This document shows positions 1-8,747 of a DNA stretch of 52,152 nt, piece after piece. The notes beneath the pieces were generated by a model that was not told the DNA's origin, searched no databases, and worked only from the letters and a program-made list of their open reading frames with translations. How positions within the stretch are numbered: position 1 is the first letter of the stretch; each line of letters opens with the position of its first letter. A program made the translations under genes and the position numbers. The DNA is from Dehalococcoidales bacterium (GTDB lineage: Bacteria; Chloroflexota; Dehalococcoidia; Dehalococcoidales; UBA1222): positions 1 through 52,152 of the forward strand of contig JAEESL010000006.1 of assembly GCA_016286345.1 (NCBI GenBank), written 5' to 3'.

Positions 1-513
1 GAGAAAACAAATATTAGTAAGATAGATGCCAGTGAACTTGCACTTAATGACAGATTGATCTATATCAATCGAGTCACCAAGGTACTCAAGGGCGGCAAAC
101 GACTTGCATTCGCAGCTCTGGTAGTAACCGGTGATGGTGAAGGCCATGTAGGCATCGGCACTGGTAAATCCAGCGAAGTTCCTGATGCTATCAACAAGGC
201 CAATGCCGTAGCCAGAAAACATCTTGTCAAAGTTGAACTCGACGGTACAACCATTCCTTATGAAGTCCGTGCTCAGTTCGGTGGCGCAGATGTTCTTCTT
301 AAGCCTGCTGCAAAGGGTACCGGTATCATTGCAGGCGGCAGCATCCGTGCTGTTGTTGAAACCTGTGGTATCAAGGACATCCTTACCAAGTCGATGGGCA
401 GCGCAAACAAGACCAATGTTGCAAAGGCAACAATGATTGCTTTGGCTTCATTGAAAAATCCTAAAGCAGAAGTAGCCAAGAGAAAAGCTGCTCCAAAAGC
501 TGAGGAGGAATAA
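1..513 (+). CDS. rpsE: 30S ribosomal protein S5 (5' end outside window)
   Basis: S5 binds 16S rRNA near the decoding centre and helps accuracy and mRNA unwinding. The reading frame is open from base 1, with residues resembling the family's N-terminus ([20 protein letters not shown]), so the true start lies upstream of the window and the TTG at 55 is only internal. The double-stranded RNA-binding part is clear ([13 protein letters not shown], then [13 protein letters not shown]), followed by the C-terminal S5 fold and a Lys/Ala-rich tail. It is followed after 2 bases by rpmD in the standard spc-operon order. Arg codons already favour CGA. Identification is secure; only the 5' end is missing. 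Confidence 0.97.
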   Translation, partial: EKTNISKIDASELALNDRLIYINRVTKVLKGGKRLAFAALVVTGDGEGHVGIGTGKSSEVPDAINKANAVARKHLVKVELDGTTIPYEVRAQFGGADVLLKPAAKGTGIIAGGSIRAVVETCGIKDILTKSMGSANKTNVAKATMIALASLKNPKAEVAKRKAAPKAEEE

Positions 514-515
514 TA

Positions 516-710
516 ATGGCTAATGAAGCAACAAAACTTAAAATAACCTGGATCAAGAGCACGATCGGATGCCCAAAGGATCAGATCGCCACTATTGATT
601 CACTTGGACTTAAGAGACTCAATGACTCTGTAATCAAGGAAGACTGTCCTTCATTACGAGGCATGATCCTCAAAGTCCGACATTTGGTATATGTAGAGGA
701 GGCTGAATAA
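516..710 (+). CDS. rpmD: 50S ribosomal protein L30
   Basis: Small (64-residue) 50S protein. It has the typical L30 pattern: a short beta strand ([14 protein letters not shown]), then [18 protein letters not shown], and a final VRHLVYVEE. The ATG at 516 follows the S5 stop by 2 bases, and the Shine-Dalgarno (GAGGAGG) lies within the end of rpsE. Its stop codon overlaps the ATG of rplO by one base (TAATG), so translation is probably coupled. Length matches the bacterial family (about 60 residues). Confidence 0.96.
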   Translation: MANEATKLKITWIKSTIGCPKDQIATIDSLGLKRLNDSVIKEDCPSLRGMILKVRHLVYVEEAE

Positions 711-1168
711 TGCAGCAGCATGAATTATTCCCTGCTCCTGGTTCCAGAAAGAACGCTAAAAGAGTAGGCCGAGGCAACGGCAGCGGACATGGTACTTATT
801 CCGGAAAAGGATGCAAAGGTGCCAAGGCACGAGCCGGCAAAGGTCCACGACCTGGATTTGAAGGCGGTCAGCTTCCTATCGTAAAGCGACTTCCTGAAAA
901 ACGAGGTTTCAGAAATATTTTCAGAGTTGAGTATCAGGCAGTAAATCTGGCGGCACTTTCATTTTTTGATGCCGGCACAACTGTCGATGCCGATGCTTTG
1001 GTAAATGCAGGAATCATCAAAAATACAGATAAACCGATCAAAATCTTAGCTTTTGGATCAATCGACAAAGCTCTTAATGTTGTTGCCGATAAATTCTCTG
1101 CCGCAGCAAAAGAAGCAATCGAAGCTGCTGGCGGTAAAGCAGAGGTGAAGGAAGATGGCGAAGTCTAA
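710..1168 (+). CDS. rplO: 50S ribosomal protein L15
   Basis: L15 is a late-assembly protein of the large subunit. The Gly/Lys/Arg-rich N-terminal extension (GRGNGSGHGTYSGKGCKGAK, roughly residues 22-41) threads into rRNA, and the globular C-terminal part is also visible (about residues 75-145). At 152 residues it has normal length. It starts inside the rpmD stop codon and its last 14 bases overlap secY, so the three genes are translationally coupled. Arg is mostly CGA in the basic N-terminal part. Confidence 0.97.
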   Translation: MQQHELFPAPGSRKNAKRVGRGNGSGHGTYSGKGCKGAKARAGKGPRPGFEGGQLPIVKRLPEKRGFRNIFRVEYQAVNLAALSFFDAGTTVDADALVNAGIIKNTDKPIKILAFGSIDKALNVVADKFSAAAKEAIEAAGGKAEVKEDGEV

Positions 1169-2474
1169 CACACCAAGGTTTTTACAGGCGATAATTGATG
1201 CTTTCCGCTTGCCTGAATTACGCAAGAGAATATTGATTACGCTTGGTATTTTGGTCGTGTTCCGTGTGCTCGCGCATGTTCCTGCACCGGGTGTTGATTC
1301 CGTTGCTTTAGCTGAGATGATGGAATCAAACGCAATGCTAGGTATTTTTGATCTGTTCAGCGGCGGCGCTTTCTCAAACTTCAGTATCGTTGCTATGGGC
1401 GTATACCCGTATATCACTGCAAGCATCGTGATCACGCTTATGCAGCCTGTCATTCCACAGTTGCAGATGCTGGCTATGGAAGGTGAATCAGGCCGTGATA
1501 AGATCACTCTGATCACTTATATCCTGACTATTCCTCTGGCAGCACTTGCAGCTTATGGTCAGATTGTGACACTTCAGAATCAGAGCGCACTGGCAGACAC
1601 CTCAGTTCTCGGTACTATTGCCCTGATTTTGACTCTTACTGCAGGTACATTGATTCTGGTATGGTTAGGTAATCAGATTACAGAATATGGTATTGGTAAT
1701 GGTATTTCCATTATCATCTTCGCTGGTATCGTTGCCGGTCTTCCTGAAGACATCGGACGAGCTTTCCTCGCAGGTGAACAGGGACAGTATATTGGACTTA
1801 TCGTCTTTATACTCCTTACTATTCTGGAAACCTACGCTATTGTTGTCTTCTCAGAAGCACAACGAAGGATTCCGGTCCAGTATGCGCGCACCCAGTTCCG
1901 TGGCGGAAGAATGTACAGATCTGCCGGATCCAATATCATTCCTATCCGTGTCAACACAGCAGGCATGATTCCTTTGATTTTTGCAATCGCTATCGTTTCA
2001 CTTCCTGCAATGATTGGAAGCTATTTTGCCAATGGCAGTGCTACTGAACCTAACTTCTGGCAGCATGTTGTGAATATTTTCTCATCCAGTGCCAGTTTGC
2101 CATTGGGTCTTGTCTACTGGGGTCTTTATTTCATCCTGGTGTTTGCTTTTACCTTCTTCTATACACAGGTGATGTTCCAGCAGCAGGATATTCCCGGTAA
2201 TCTTCAGAGAAACGGCGGTTTTATTCCTGGTATCCGACCGGGCAAACACACTCAGGATTATCTCAACAGTGTAACGATGAATATCACATGGGCAGGTGCT
2301 CTTTATCTGGCTGTGATCGCTATTCTTCCTTTCATTGCAAGAGAGATCACTGATGTCCAGCTTCTTCAGATTTCATCAACCGGTATGCTGATCGTTGTCG
2401 GTGTTGTTATCGATACTATGAATCAGTTAGAGGGACAGCTGGCAATGCGAAGATACGAAGGATTTATTAAATAG
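1155..2474 (+). CDS. secY: Protein translocase subunit SecY
   Basis: Central channel of the Sec translocon in the inner membrane (439 residues, about ten hydrophobic segments). Family marks include the N-terminal LRKRILITLGILVVFRVLAH, plug-region residues (LFSGGAFSNFSIVAMGVYPY), the cytosolic loop with RRIPVQYA, and the C5 loop with NGGFIPGIRPGKHT, which contacts ribosome and SecA. Start ATG at 1155 lies inside the end of rplO with GAAGG upstream. Its place between rplO and adk is the classical spc-operon order. Confidence 0.97.
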   Translation: MAKSNTPRFLQAIIDAFRLPELRKRILITLGILVVFRVLAHVPAPGVDSVALAEMMESNAMLGIFDLFSGGAFSNFSIVAMGVYPYITASIVITLMQPVIPQLQMLAMEGESGRDKITLITYILTIPLAALAAYGQIVTLQNQSALADTSVLGTIALILTLTAGTLILVWLGNQITEYGIGNGISIIIFAGIVAGLPEDIGRAFLAGEQGQYIGLIVFILLTILETYAIVVFSEAQRRIPVQYARTQFRGGRMYRSAGSNIIPIRVNTAGMIPLIFAIAIVSLPAMIGSYFANGSATEPNFWQHVVNIFSSSASLPLGLVYWGLYFILVFAFTFFYTQVMFQQQDIPGNLQRNGGFIPGIRPGKHTQDYLNSVTMNITWAGALYLAVIAILPFIAREITDVQLLQISSTGMLIVVGVVIDTMNQLEGQLAMRRYEGFIK

Positions 2475-2483
2475 GAGCTGATT

Positions 2484-3131
2484 ATGTGTAAAGATTTAAT
2501 GGTTGTTTTTCTGGGCGCTCCTGGTGCTGGTAAGGGTACACAGTCTGATGTAATTGCAGACAAAATGAGCATGGCTCATTTATCCAGCGGTGATCTGTTC
2601 AGAAAAGCTGTAGCTCGTGGCGACGAATTAGGCAAGATCGTTGAGTCATATATGAAATCCGGCGCACTTGTTCCTGATGAAATTACCACCAAAACCGTTT
2701 TGACACATATGAATAACGAAGGAATCCGCAGAGCAATTCTGGACGGATTCCCTCGTACCATCAGCCAGGCCGAATCGCTTGACAAAGCTTTAGAAGCTGA
2801 TGGCAGAAAACTTGATGCAGTTATATTGATTGATGTTCCCGATGAAGAACTGATCAGACGACTTGCAAGCAGATGGGTCTGCCGTGAATGTCAGACTCCT
2901 TACAACTACCCTGACGGACCTCAGGGTGCACGTTGCAAGTGCGGTGGTGAACTCTTCCAGAGAGCTGATGATAAACGTGAAACTGTTGCAAACAGACTTG
3001 ATGTTTATCAGAAAAATACTGCTCCATTAATTGAATATTACGAGAAACAGGGGAAACTCATCCGCGTCAGCGGAGTAGGTGACATAACGGAAATTTCTCA
3101 CCGAATCACCGATGCGCTTGTAGAACTTTAA
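2484..3131 (+). CDS. adk: Adenylate kinase
   Basis: Cytoplasmic enzyme converting ATP + AMP to 2 ADP. The P-loop GAPGAGKGT is at residues 11-19, the AMP-site DGFPRT at about 87-92, and the LID domain follows after the conserved RLASRW. The LID carries four Cys (133, 136, 151, 153), as in zinc-binding long-form kinases, but the second pair is spaced C-x-C rather than the usual C-x2-C. At 215 residues it is a standard long form. It starts 9 bases after secY and is followed 3 bases later by map, the common secY-adk-map order. Confidence 0.96.
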   Translation: MCKDLMVVFLGAPGAGKGTQSDVIADKMSMAHLSSGDLFRKAVARGDELGKIVESYMKSGALVPDEITTKTVLTHMNNEGIRRAILDGFPRTISQAESLDKALEADGRKLDAVILIDVPDEELIRRLASRWVCRECQTPYNYPDGPQGARCKCGGELFQRADDKRETVANRLDVYQKNTAPLIEYYEKQGKLIRVSGVGDITEISHRITDALVEL

Positions 3132-3134
3132 TAA

Positions 3135-3890
3135 ATGCATATAACTTTAAAAAGAGAACCCCAGCTGAGGCTGATGCGAGAGTCAGGTGCTATCACGGCA
3201 ACTATTCTCCAACTGCTGAAAAAATCAGTAAAAGCGGGTATGACAACAAAAGATTTAGATATTATTGCTGAACGTGAAGCTAAATCTCTAGGTGCAAAAC
3301 CTGCGTTTAAGGGGTATAATGGTTTCCCGGGTTCTGTGTGCATATCGATCAATGATCAAATTGTTCATGGAATTCCTGGAAAAAGGATAATTGAAAATGG
3401 AGATATAGTCTCCTTCGATTTTGGTGTAATCGTTGGTGGCTTCTATTCCGACTCGGCAATTACTGTACCTGTCGGTGAGGTCAGTGCGCTTGCACAGAAT
3501 CTGATTGCTGCGACTGAAGGGTCGCTTATGGCAGGTATTGCCCGGGCTCACGCCGGTGCAAGACTAGGAGACGTATCAAGCGCAGTGCAGAACTATGCTG
3601 AAAACCTTGGCTTCAGTGTTATACGCGAGTATACGGGCCATGGAGTAGGTAGGGATCTGCATGAAGATCCTTTAGTTCCGAACTTCGGCGTTGCTGGTCG
3701 AGGTTTGGAATTAAAGAACGGCATGACATTGGCAATTGAGCCGATGTTGGCCACTGGTACATGGAAAACAAAGGTCGGTGCCGACCATTGGCTGGTAAGC
3801 ACTTTGGATGGTGGTTTGTCTGCTCATTTTGAACACACTATCTGTGTGAGAAATGGGGAGGCAGAAATTTTAACTAAAATAAATGAGTAA
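3135..3890 (+). CDS. map: Methionine aminopeptidase, type I
   Basis: Removes the initiator Met from new proteins in the cytoplasm. This is the short 251-residue type Ia form without an N-terminal zinc finger. The five dinuclear-metal ligands are readable: Asp in SFDFG, Asp in YSDSAI, His in [10 protein letters not shown], Glu in IEPM and Glu in HFEHT. The catalytic-pocket His is in IVHGIP. The start lies only 3 bases after adk, and no strong Shine-Dalgarno is visible, so coupling to adk translation is likely. Confidence 0.96.
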   Translation: MHITLKREPQLRLMRESGAITATILQLLKKSVKAGMTTKDLDIIAEREAKSLGAKPAFKGYNGFPGSVCISINDQIVHGIPGKRIIENGDIVSFDFGVIVGGFYSDSAITVPVGEVSALAQNLIAATEGSLMAGIARAHAGARLGDVSSAVQNYAENLGFSVIREYTGHGVGRDLHEDPLVPNFGVAGRGLELKNGMTLAIEPMLATGTWKTKVGADHWLVSTLDGGLSAHFEHTICVRNGEAEILTKINE

Positions 3891-3898
3891 AAAAGAAG

Positions 3899-4117
3899 AT
3901 GGCAAAAAAGGATTCGTTAGAGGTTGAAGGCGTAGTAACTGAGGCATTACCTAATGCGACTTTCATGGTCAAGTTAGCTAATGAAGCAACTGTTCTTGCC
4001 CATATCAGCGGCAAGATCAGAGTGCATTATATCAGGATTCTGCCAGGTGATAAGGTCTTAGTCGAATTATCACCCTATGATCTTACTCGTGGCCGAATAA
4101 CGTATCGTTTTAAGTAG
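3899..4117 (+). CDS. infA: Translation initiation factor IF-1
   Basis: 72-residue OB-fold protein that binds the ribosomal A site during initiation. The whole family pattern is present ([19 protein letters not shown], then [19 protein letters not shown] and [19 protein letters not shown]). ATG at 3899 follows map by 8 bases. Position between map and rpmJ is the usual order in alpha/spc operons of Gram-positive-type bacteria and Chloroflexota. Confidence 0.97.
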   Translation: MAKKDSLEVEGVVTEALPNATFMVKLANEATVLAHISGKIRVHYIRILPGDKVLVELSPYDLTRGRITYRFK

Positions 4118-4142
4118 CTTCAATTTTCTAAGGAAGGTAGTC

Positions 4143-4256
4143 ATGAAAGTAAGAGCATCCGTAAAACCTATATGTGACAAATGCAGAATCATTCGACGAC
4201 ACGGTGTCGTACGAAACATTTGCACCAATCCAAAACATAAGCAGAGACAAGGTTAA
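4143..4256 (+). CDS. rpmJ: 50S ribosomal protein L36
   Basis: 37-residue protein of the large subunit. It begins [20 protein letters not shown] and ends KHKQRQG. The three Cys (CDKC near residues 11-14, then Cys27) and the following His32 form the zinc-ribbon ligand set of the zinc-containing (C+) L36 type. An AAGGAAGG-like Shine-Dalgarno lies just upstream of the ATG at 4143. Four of its five Arg codons after the first are CGA or CGA-like choices, in line with the operon's unusual bias. It sits between infA and rpsM as expected. Confidence 0.95.
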   Translation: MKVRASVKPICDKCRIIRRHGVVRNICTNPKHKQRQG

Positions 4257-4269
4257 AAGGAGATAAACA

Positions 4270-4656
4270 ATGCCTCGTATTGCTGGTATAGATATTCCAC
4301 GAGATAAACACATTTTGTTCTCAATTCGATACATCTATGGTATTGGCCCTGCCAAAGCCAAGGAGATTATTGAGAAAGCAAACATTAACCCAACCACTAA
4401 GGCCGATGATCTGACCGAAGAGGAATTAAACCGACTTCGAGAAATCATCGATAAAGATTATATTGTCGAAGGTGATCTTCGAAAACAGGTCAATATGGAC
4501 ATCAAGCGGCTGATTGATGTCGGATGTTACCGCGGTATTCGTCATCGACGCGGTCTCCCTGTTAACGGACAGCGAACCAAGACAAACGCTCGTACTCGAA
4601 AGGGTAAGCCTAAGACAGTAGCCGGACGTGGTCAGAAACGTGGCGCAAAGAAATAA
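4270..4656 (+). CDS. rpsM: 30S ribosomal protein S13
   Basis: S13 sits in the head of the small subunit and contacts the large subunit and P-site tRNA. The helix-turn-helix-like core ([19 protein letters not shown]) and the basic tail ([15 protein letters not shown], then RGQKRGAKK) are typical. 128 residues, start ATG at 4270 with AAGGAG upstream. Eight of its 16 Arg codons are CGA and none is AGA or AGG. Confidence 0.97.
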   Translation: MPRIAGIDIPRDKHILFSIRYIYGIGPAKAKEIIEKANINPTTKADDLTEEELNRLREIIDKDYIVEGDLRKQVNMDIKRLIDVGCYRGIRHRRGLPVNGQRTKTNARTRKGKPKTVAGRGQKRGAKK

Positions 4657-4684
4657 TCAAAGGTAGTTATTTAGGAGATATTTG

Positions 4685-5077
4685 ATGGCACAGCAAAAGA
4701 AAACGGTTAGGAGAAAGGACAAGAAGGTTGTACCTTCCGGAAAAGCCTTTATCCAAGCTACTTTCAACAATACCATCGTTACCTTGACTGATCCTCAGGG
4801 CAATGTCCTTGCCTCATCATCATCAGGTGCGAATGGTTTCAAAGGTTCACGAAAAAGCACTCCATATGCTTCACAGCTTGCTGCAACCGCAGCTGCCAAG
4901 AAAGCAATGGATATTGCCGGTTTAAAACAGATCGAAGTATATGTCAAGGGTCCTGGAAGCGGCCGAGAAGCTGCAGTCAGAGCTCTTCAGGCAGCCGGCT
5001 TACATGTAATTAGTATCCGAGATGTCACACCAATTCCTCACAATGGGTGCCGACCTCCTAAAAGGAGACGTGTATAA
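4685..5077 (+). CDS. rpsK: 30S ribosomal protein S11
   Basis: S11 forms part of the small-subunit platform next to the E-site. Core signatures include [49 protein letters not shown] and the conserved end [19 protein letters not shown] chose ATG 4685 rather than the in-frame TTG at 4682, because AGGAG (4673-4677) is then 7 bases away. 130 residues, normal length. Its stop overlaps the ATG of rpsD by one base (TAATG). Confidence 0.96.
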   Translation: MAQQKKTVRRKDKKVVPSGKAFIQATFNNTIVTLTDPQGNVLASSSSGANGFKGSRKSTPYASQLAATAAAKKAMDIAGLKQIEVYVKGPGSGREAAVRALQAAGLHVISIRDVTPIPHNGCRPPKRRRV

Positions 5078-5700
5078 TGGCTAGATATACTGAAGCAGTC
5101 TGTCGACTCTGCCGCCGATCAGGCGACAAGCTCATGCTCAAGGGCGACAGATGTTTAACAAAATGTACGTTCGACAAACGACCCAAGGCTCCCGGTCCTC
5201 AGTTGTCACGACGACGACGTTTATCAGACCGAGGCGTACAGATCAGACAGAAGCAGAAAGTTAAATATACTTACGGTTTACTTGAACGACAGTTCAGACG
5301 TTTCTTCGAAGAAGCAGAACGACAGCCCGGTATCACCGGTGACAATCTTCTTGTCTTACTCGAACGACGACTCGACAACGTAGTATACCGATTGGGTTTT
5401 GCCAATTCACGATCACAGGCTCGACAGCTCGTTAATCACGGTCACTTTATCGTTAATGGCAAGAAAGTTAACATTCCTTCATATCTCGTAAAAGAAGGCG
5501 ATGTTATCAGCTGGCATGAATCCAGCCGCAAGACTGAATTCTTCAAATCAGCATCAGAAGCCATCAGCGGAAAAGTTATTCCCGGTTGGTTAACACTTGA
5601 AAAGAATCAAATGACTGGTCGAGTCTACACAATGCCTACTCCCGGTGACGTTGAAGCCACCTTCGATATGGCATCTGTGGTCGAGTATTACTCACGTTAG
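5077..5700 (+). CDS. rpsD: 30S ribosomal protein S4
   Basis: S4 starts small-subunit assembly and often represses its own operon. Residues 1-45 hold a zinc-type N-terminus with Cys 9, 12, 26 and 30. The S4 RNA-binding domain lies at about 95-160 ([20 protein letters not shown], then [20 protein letters not shown]). 207 residues. The gene lies in the alpha operon between rpsK and rpoA. I counted its Arg codons as CGA 15, AGA 4, CGT 3, CGC 2 and none for AGG or CGG, an extreme use of a codon that most bacteria avoid. Confidence 0.97.
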   Translation: MARYTEAVCRLCRRSGDKLMLKGDRCLTKCTFDKRPKAPGPQLSRRRRLSDRGVQIRQKQKVKYTYGLLERQFRRFFEEAERQPGITGDNLLVLLERRLDNVVYRLGFANSRSQARQLVNHGHFIVNGKKVNIPSYLVKEGDVISWHESSRKTEFFKSASEAISGKVIPGWLTLEKNQMTGRVYTMPTPGDVEATFDMASVVEYYSR

Positions 5701-5721
5701 TAATAAACAAGGAGGCCAAAA

Positions 5722-6660
5722 TTGGCTACCCTATCTTATCCGACAATTAAATGTGTTGAACAAGACGTCCATCATGGCCGTTTTGAAATTGAAGATTTGG
5801 AAAAAGGTCTTGGTATCACTCTGGGTAATTCTCTCAGAAGAACTTTGCTCAGATATCTTACCGGTTCTGCAATCACTTCAGTTTTCATCGACGGTGTAAA
5901 GCATGAATTTGCTCCGATTCCTGATGTTAAGGAAGACGTTCTTGACTTTTTATTGAATGTTAAAGCAATCAGATTGAGACCGGTCACTTCTGCCACCAGT
6001 GGCAAGATCATCCTTGAGAAATCAGGACGAGGACCTGTCTATGCATCTGATATAAATGTTGGAACTGATTACGAAATCGTTAATCCGGACCAGTATTTGG
6101 CTACAATTGACTCGAAAAACGGCAAACTCTATGTCGAAATGACTGTAGAAAGTGACATGGGTTTCAGAGCAGGCGAGGGAGAACCTGAACAGGTAGGTGC
6201 TATCCCTGTAGATGCTATTTTCTCTCCTGTTCGTAATGTCAATTACGAAATTGAACCTATGCATTCAGGTCATGAGAATAGTTTGGAAAAATTAACAATT
6301 GATATCTGGACTGATGGAACAGTTGAACCACAGGCGGCTTTAAGCCAGAGTGCAGCAATCCTGATCGACCAGTTCAGACCATTTGTTGATTTCGGTAAAC
6401 CAGTCAAGCAGACTGTCAGCGTGGATGCTCCTTCAACTCCTGCCATCCCCGATGAAATCTATAATACAAAGATTGAAGCACTGGATCTTTCAGTCCGTTC
6501 AGTCAATTGTTTGCTCCGAGGTGGTATAGTCACCATTGGTGATTTACTCAACAAGAGCGAACGGGATCTCATGGGCTTACGCAATTTTGGTGTAAAGTCC
6601 CGAACTGAGGTCGAAGAAAAATTACGTGCATTAGGTATTGATTTCCCCAACAAGGGTTAA
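5722..6660 (+). CDS. rpoA: DNA-directed RNA polymerase subunit alpha
   Basis: Alpha subunit, the scaffold for RNA polymerase assembly. The N-terminal dimerisation domain spans about residues 1-225 (LEKGLGITLGNSLRRTLLRY; IEPMHSGHENSLEKLTIDIW). The C-terminal UP-element and activator-binding domain spans about 250-308 (LDLSVRSVNCLLRGGIVTIG, LRNFGVKSRTEVEEKL). Initiation is at TTG 5722: GGAGG at 5711-5715 sits 6 bases upstream and there is no better ATG. 312 residues. It follows rpsD by 21 bases in the alpha operon. Confidence 0.97.
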   Translation: MATLSYPTIKCVEQDVHHGRFEIEDLEKGLGITLGNSLRRTLLRYLTGSAITSVFIDGVKHEFAPIPDVKEDVLDFLLNVKAIRLRPVTSATSGKIILEKSGRGPVYASDINVGTDYEIVNPDQYLATIDSKNGKLYVEMTVESDMGFRAGEGEPEQVGAIPVDAIFSPVRNVNYEIEPMHSGHENSLEKLTIDIWTDGTVEPQAALSQSAAILIDQFRPFVDFGKPVKQTVSVDAPSTPAIPDEIYNTKIEALDLSVRSVNCLLRGGIVTIGDLLNKSERDLMGLRNFGVKSRTEVEEKLRALGIDFPNKG

Positions 6661-6690
6661 TCAGAGTGCAGAAATACTAGGTGAAATAAT

Positions 6691-7044
6691 ATGAGACATC
6701 AAGTTGCAGGAAGAAAATTCGATAGATCAACTGACGAACGAATGGCCATGTACCGAAACCTTGTGACCAGCCTGCTTGAGAATGGTAAGATGGTTACCAC
6801 TGAAGCTAAAGCCAAGGAAATTCAGGCTATGGCTGAAAAGATGATCACTCTCGGCAAAAAGGGCGACCTCAATGCCCGACGAAAAGCTCTTGCCTTCATT
6901 TACAAGGAAGATGTGGTCAACAAAGTTTTCGATGATTATGCCAAGCGATTTGCCGACAGAGCAGGCGGCTATACCAGAATCACCAAGCTTGTTCCCCGAG
7001 TCGGTGACGGCGCTAAGATGGCACAGATCGAACTGGTAGATTAA
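6691..7044 (+). CDS. rplQ: 50S ribosomal protein L17
   Basis: L17 lies near the polypeptide exit tunnel. The family opening is present ([20 protein letters not shown]), followed by [20 protein letters not shown] and the closing [20 protein letters not shown]. 117 residues, typical of the bacterial family. It lies 30 bases after rpoA. The truA start follows its stop by a single base, so the two are probably coupled. Confidence 0.97.
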   Translation: MRHQVAGRKFDRSTDERMAMYRNLVTSLLENGKMVTTEAKAKEIQAMAEKMITLGKKGDLNARRKALAFIYKEDVVNKVFDDYAKRFADRAGGYTRITKLVPRVGDGAKMAQIELVD

Positions 7045-7045
7045 T

Positions 7046-7819
7046 TTGTCAGACAATCATTCCGATGAGTTTTCCTCAGGTACTCGTTGGAAGTTAACAA
7101 TGGAATATGATGGTACACGTTACGCGGGGTCGCAAAGACAGCCAAAGGAACCTACCATTCAGGGTGAACTTGAGGAAGCACTTTACAAATTGACAGGAAC
7201 TCATATAAAAGTGAGTACAGCTGGCAGGACCGATTCCGGAACCCATGCTTTCGGGCAGGTGGTCAGTTTCACGACAACGGCTAACTTAGACAGCCGTGCG
7301 TTCGTGTTCGGACTGAACCACTTTCTTCCCGATGACATTGTGGTGAAGAATGCAGAGACTGTCAGTGCAGACTTTGATCCGAGAAGGGACGCTGTTCTGA
7401 GAGAATATGTTTACTGCATAATCAATTCAGACAACCGTTCACCGGTCTGGCGGAACAGGGCATATCAGGTGCCCGGTACGCTGGATGTTGAATTGATGAA
7501 TGAAGCAGCGAAAATGTTGATAGGGACATATGATTTTGCATCATTTACTACAGAAATAGATGAAGGCAAAAGTTCCAGAAGGATCGTATATGAGTCTGAA
7601 GTCAGTCAAGAGAAAGATATTATCAGATACAGGATTGTAGCGAATTCTTTCTTGAGACATATGGTGCGGGTTATTGTGGGTACACTGATCCGCGTCGGCA
7701 AGAAGACGATGTCGCTTGATGAATTCAAGGCTTTGCTGGATTACGCCGAGATTTCAAAAGCGGGACCTGTCGCTCCTGCCTGCGGTTTATATTTAAATCG
7801 TGTAGAATATAGCAATTAA
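7046..7819 (+). CDS. truA: tRNA pseudouridine(38-40) synthase TruA
   Basis: Converts uridines 38-40 of the tRNA anticodon arm to pseudouridine. The catalytic Asp is D63 in AGRTDSGTHA. Other marks are LTMEYDGTRYAG near the start, the GLNHFLPDDIVV stretch, DPRRDAVLREYVY, and NSFLRHMVRVIVGTLIRVG near the C-terminus. The start is probably TTG 7046, one base after the rplQ stop. The first ATG (7100) would cut into the first beta strand. No clear Shine-Dalgarno is visible, so coupling to rplQ is likely. Genes truA-rplM-rpsI commonly follow rplQ. Confidence 0.94.
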   Translation: MSDNHSDEFSSGTRWKLTMEYDGTRYAGSQRQPKEPTIQGELEEALYKLTGTHIKVSTAGRTDSGTHAFGQVVSFTTTANLDSRAFVFGLNHFLPDDIVVKNAETVSADFDPRRDAVLREYVYCIINSDNRSPVWRNRAYQVPGTLDVELMNEAAKMLIGTYDFASFTTEIDEGKSSRRIVYESEVSQEKDIIRYRIVANSFLRHMVRVIVGTLIRVGKKTMSLDEFKALLDYAEISKAGPVAPACGLYLNRVEYSN

Positions 7820-7837
7820 TAAAAGGAAGTTTAATTA

Positions 7838-8242
7838 ATGAAGACCTATACAGTTAAGGCCAAGGAAGTCAAACGCGAAACACGCGTAATTGACGCTGAT
7901 GGCATGGTACTGGGCAAGCTTGCTACTGAAGCAGCCAAAATCCTTATGGGCAAAGATAAGGCAACTTATACTCCCTATATGGATACCGGTGACCGTGTTA
8001 TCGTTATCAATGCAGCAAAGGTCAAAGTGACCGGTTCAAAATTAGAACAAAAAACTTACAAACGTCATTCAACTTATCCCGGCGGTTTCAGAGAAACAAA
8101 GATGGGTGATCTGTTGGAAGATAAACCTGAAGAGGTTGTCCGAAAAGCAATACGAGGCATGGTTCCCCGTGGTACCTTAGGCGATTCCATGATGAGCAAA
8201 CTCACCATCTATGCTGATGACGCTAACGTTAAGAAAGATTAG
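7838..8242 (+). CDS. rplM: 50S ribosomal protein L13
   Basis: Early-assembly large-subunit protein. Clear motifs are VIDADGMVLGKLATEAAKIL, GDRVIVINAAKVKVTGSK, HSTYPGGFRE and the KAIRGMVPRGTLG segment. At 134 residues it is slightly shorter than E. coli L13 (142), mainly at the C-terminus. AAGGAAG precedes the ATG at 7838. It forms the usual pair with rpsI. Confidence 0.96.
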   Translation: MKTYTVKAKEVKRETRVIDADGMVLGKLATEAAKILMGKDKATYTPYMDTGDRVIVINAAKVKVTGSKLEQKTYKRHSTYPGGFRETKMGDLLEDKPEEVVRKAIRGMVPRGTLGDSMMSKLTIYADDANVKKD

Positions 8243-8258
8243 GCACAGGAGATAAGAA

Positions 8259-8660
8259 ATGGCTAATACTAAGAAATCATATGTTTGGGGCACTGGCCGA
8301 CGAAAAACAGCTATCGCTCAGGTCAGATTATATGCGGGTTCAGGTTCCATCGTTATCGATGGCAAATCACTTGAAGAACGCTTTCCTGTTGAAACCCAGA
8401 GAATTACCATTTGCAAGCCACTTAACGTTACCGATACATTAAACAAATATGATATCGAAGTTAAAACCTGTGGCGGTGGCGTCAGCGGCCAGGCAGATGC
8501 AATCTCACTGGGTATTGCCAGAGCACTTCTTAAAGAGGATGAAGCTCTTAAAGAAAAGCTTCGTGCGGAAGGTCTCTTAACCCGAGATCCTCGTGCTAAG
8601 GAAAGAAAGAAGCCTGGTCTCAAGAGAGCTCGTAAAGATACTCAGTACACAAAGCGTTAG
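8259..8660 (+). CDS. rpsI: 30S ribosomal protein S9
   Basis: S9 sits in the small-subunit head, with its C-terminal tail reaching P-site tRNA. Motifs: VWGTGRRKTAIAQVRLYAGS at the start, GGGVSGQADAISLGIARALL in the middle and the tail LTRDPRAKERKKPGLKRARK ending in QYTKR. 133 residues, normal. AGGAGATAAGA precedes ATG 8259. It is the last gene of the operon; a strong terminator follows 30 bases after the stop. Confidence 0.97.
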   Translation: MANTKKSYVWGTGRRKTAIAQVRLYAGSGSIVIDGKSLEERFPVETQRITICKPLNVTDTLNKYDIEVKTCGGGVSGQADAISLGIARALLKEDEALKEKLRAEGLLTRDPRAKERKKPGLKRARKDTQYTKR

Positions 8661-8690
8661 ACTGTTCTTTTATTATTTGTTGCATATATC

Positions 8691-8724
8691 AAAAAGGGAG
8701 ACATTTTCGATGTCTCCCTTTTTT
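8691..8724. terminator. Bidirectional intrinsic terminator after rpsI
   Basis: A 13-bp stem, AAAAAGGGAGACA (8691-8703) with TGTCTCCCTTTTT (8711-8723), encloses a 7-base loop. The plus strand then has a T-run and the minus strand another, so the structure can stop both the ribosomal operon and the converging phosphohexomutase gene (which ends at 8748). Confidence 0.92.
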
Positions 8725-8747
8725 AGTACTTAATTGTTCTGTTATTA

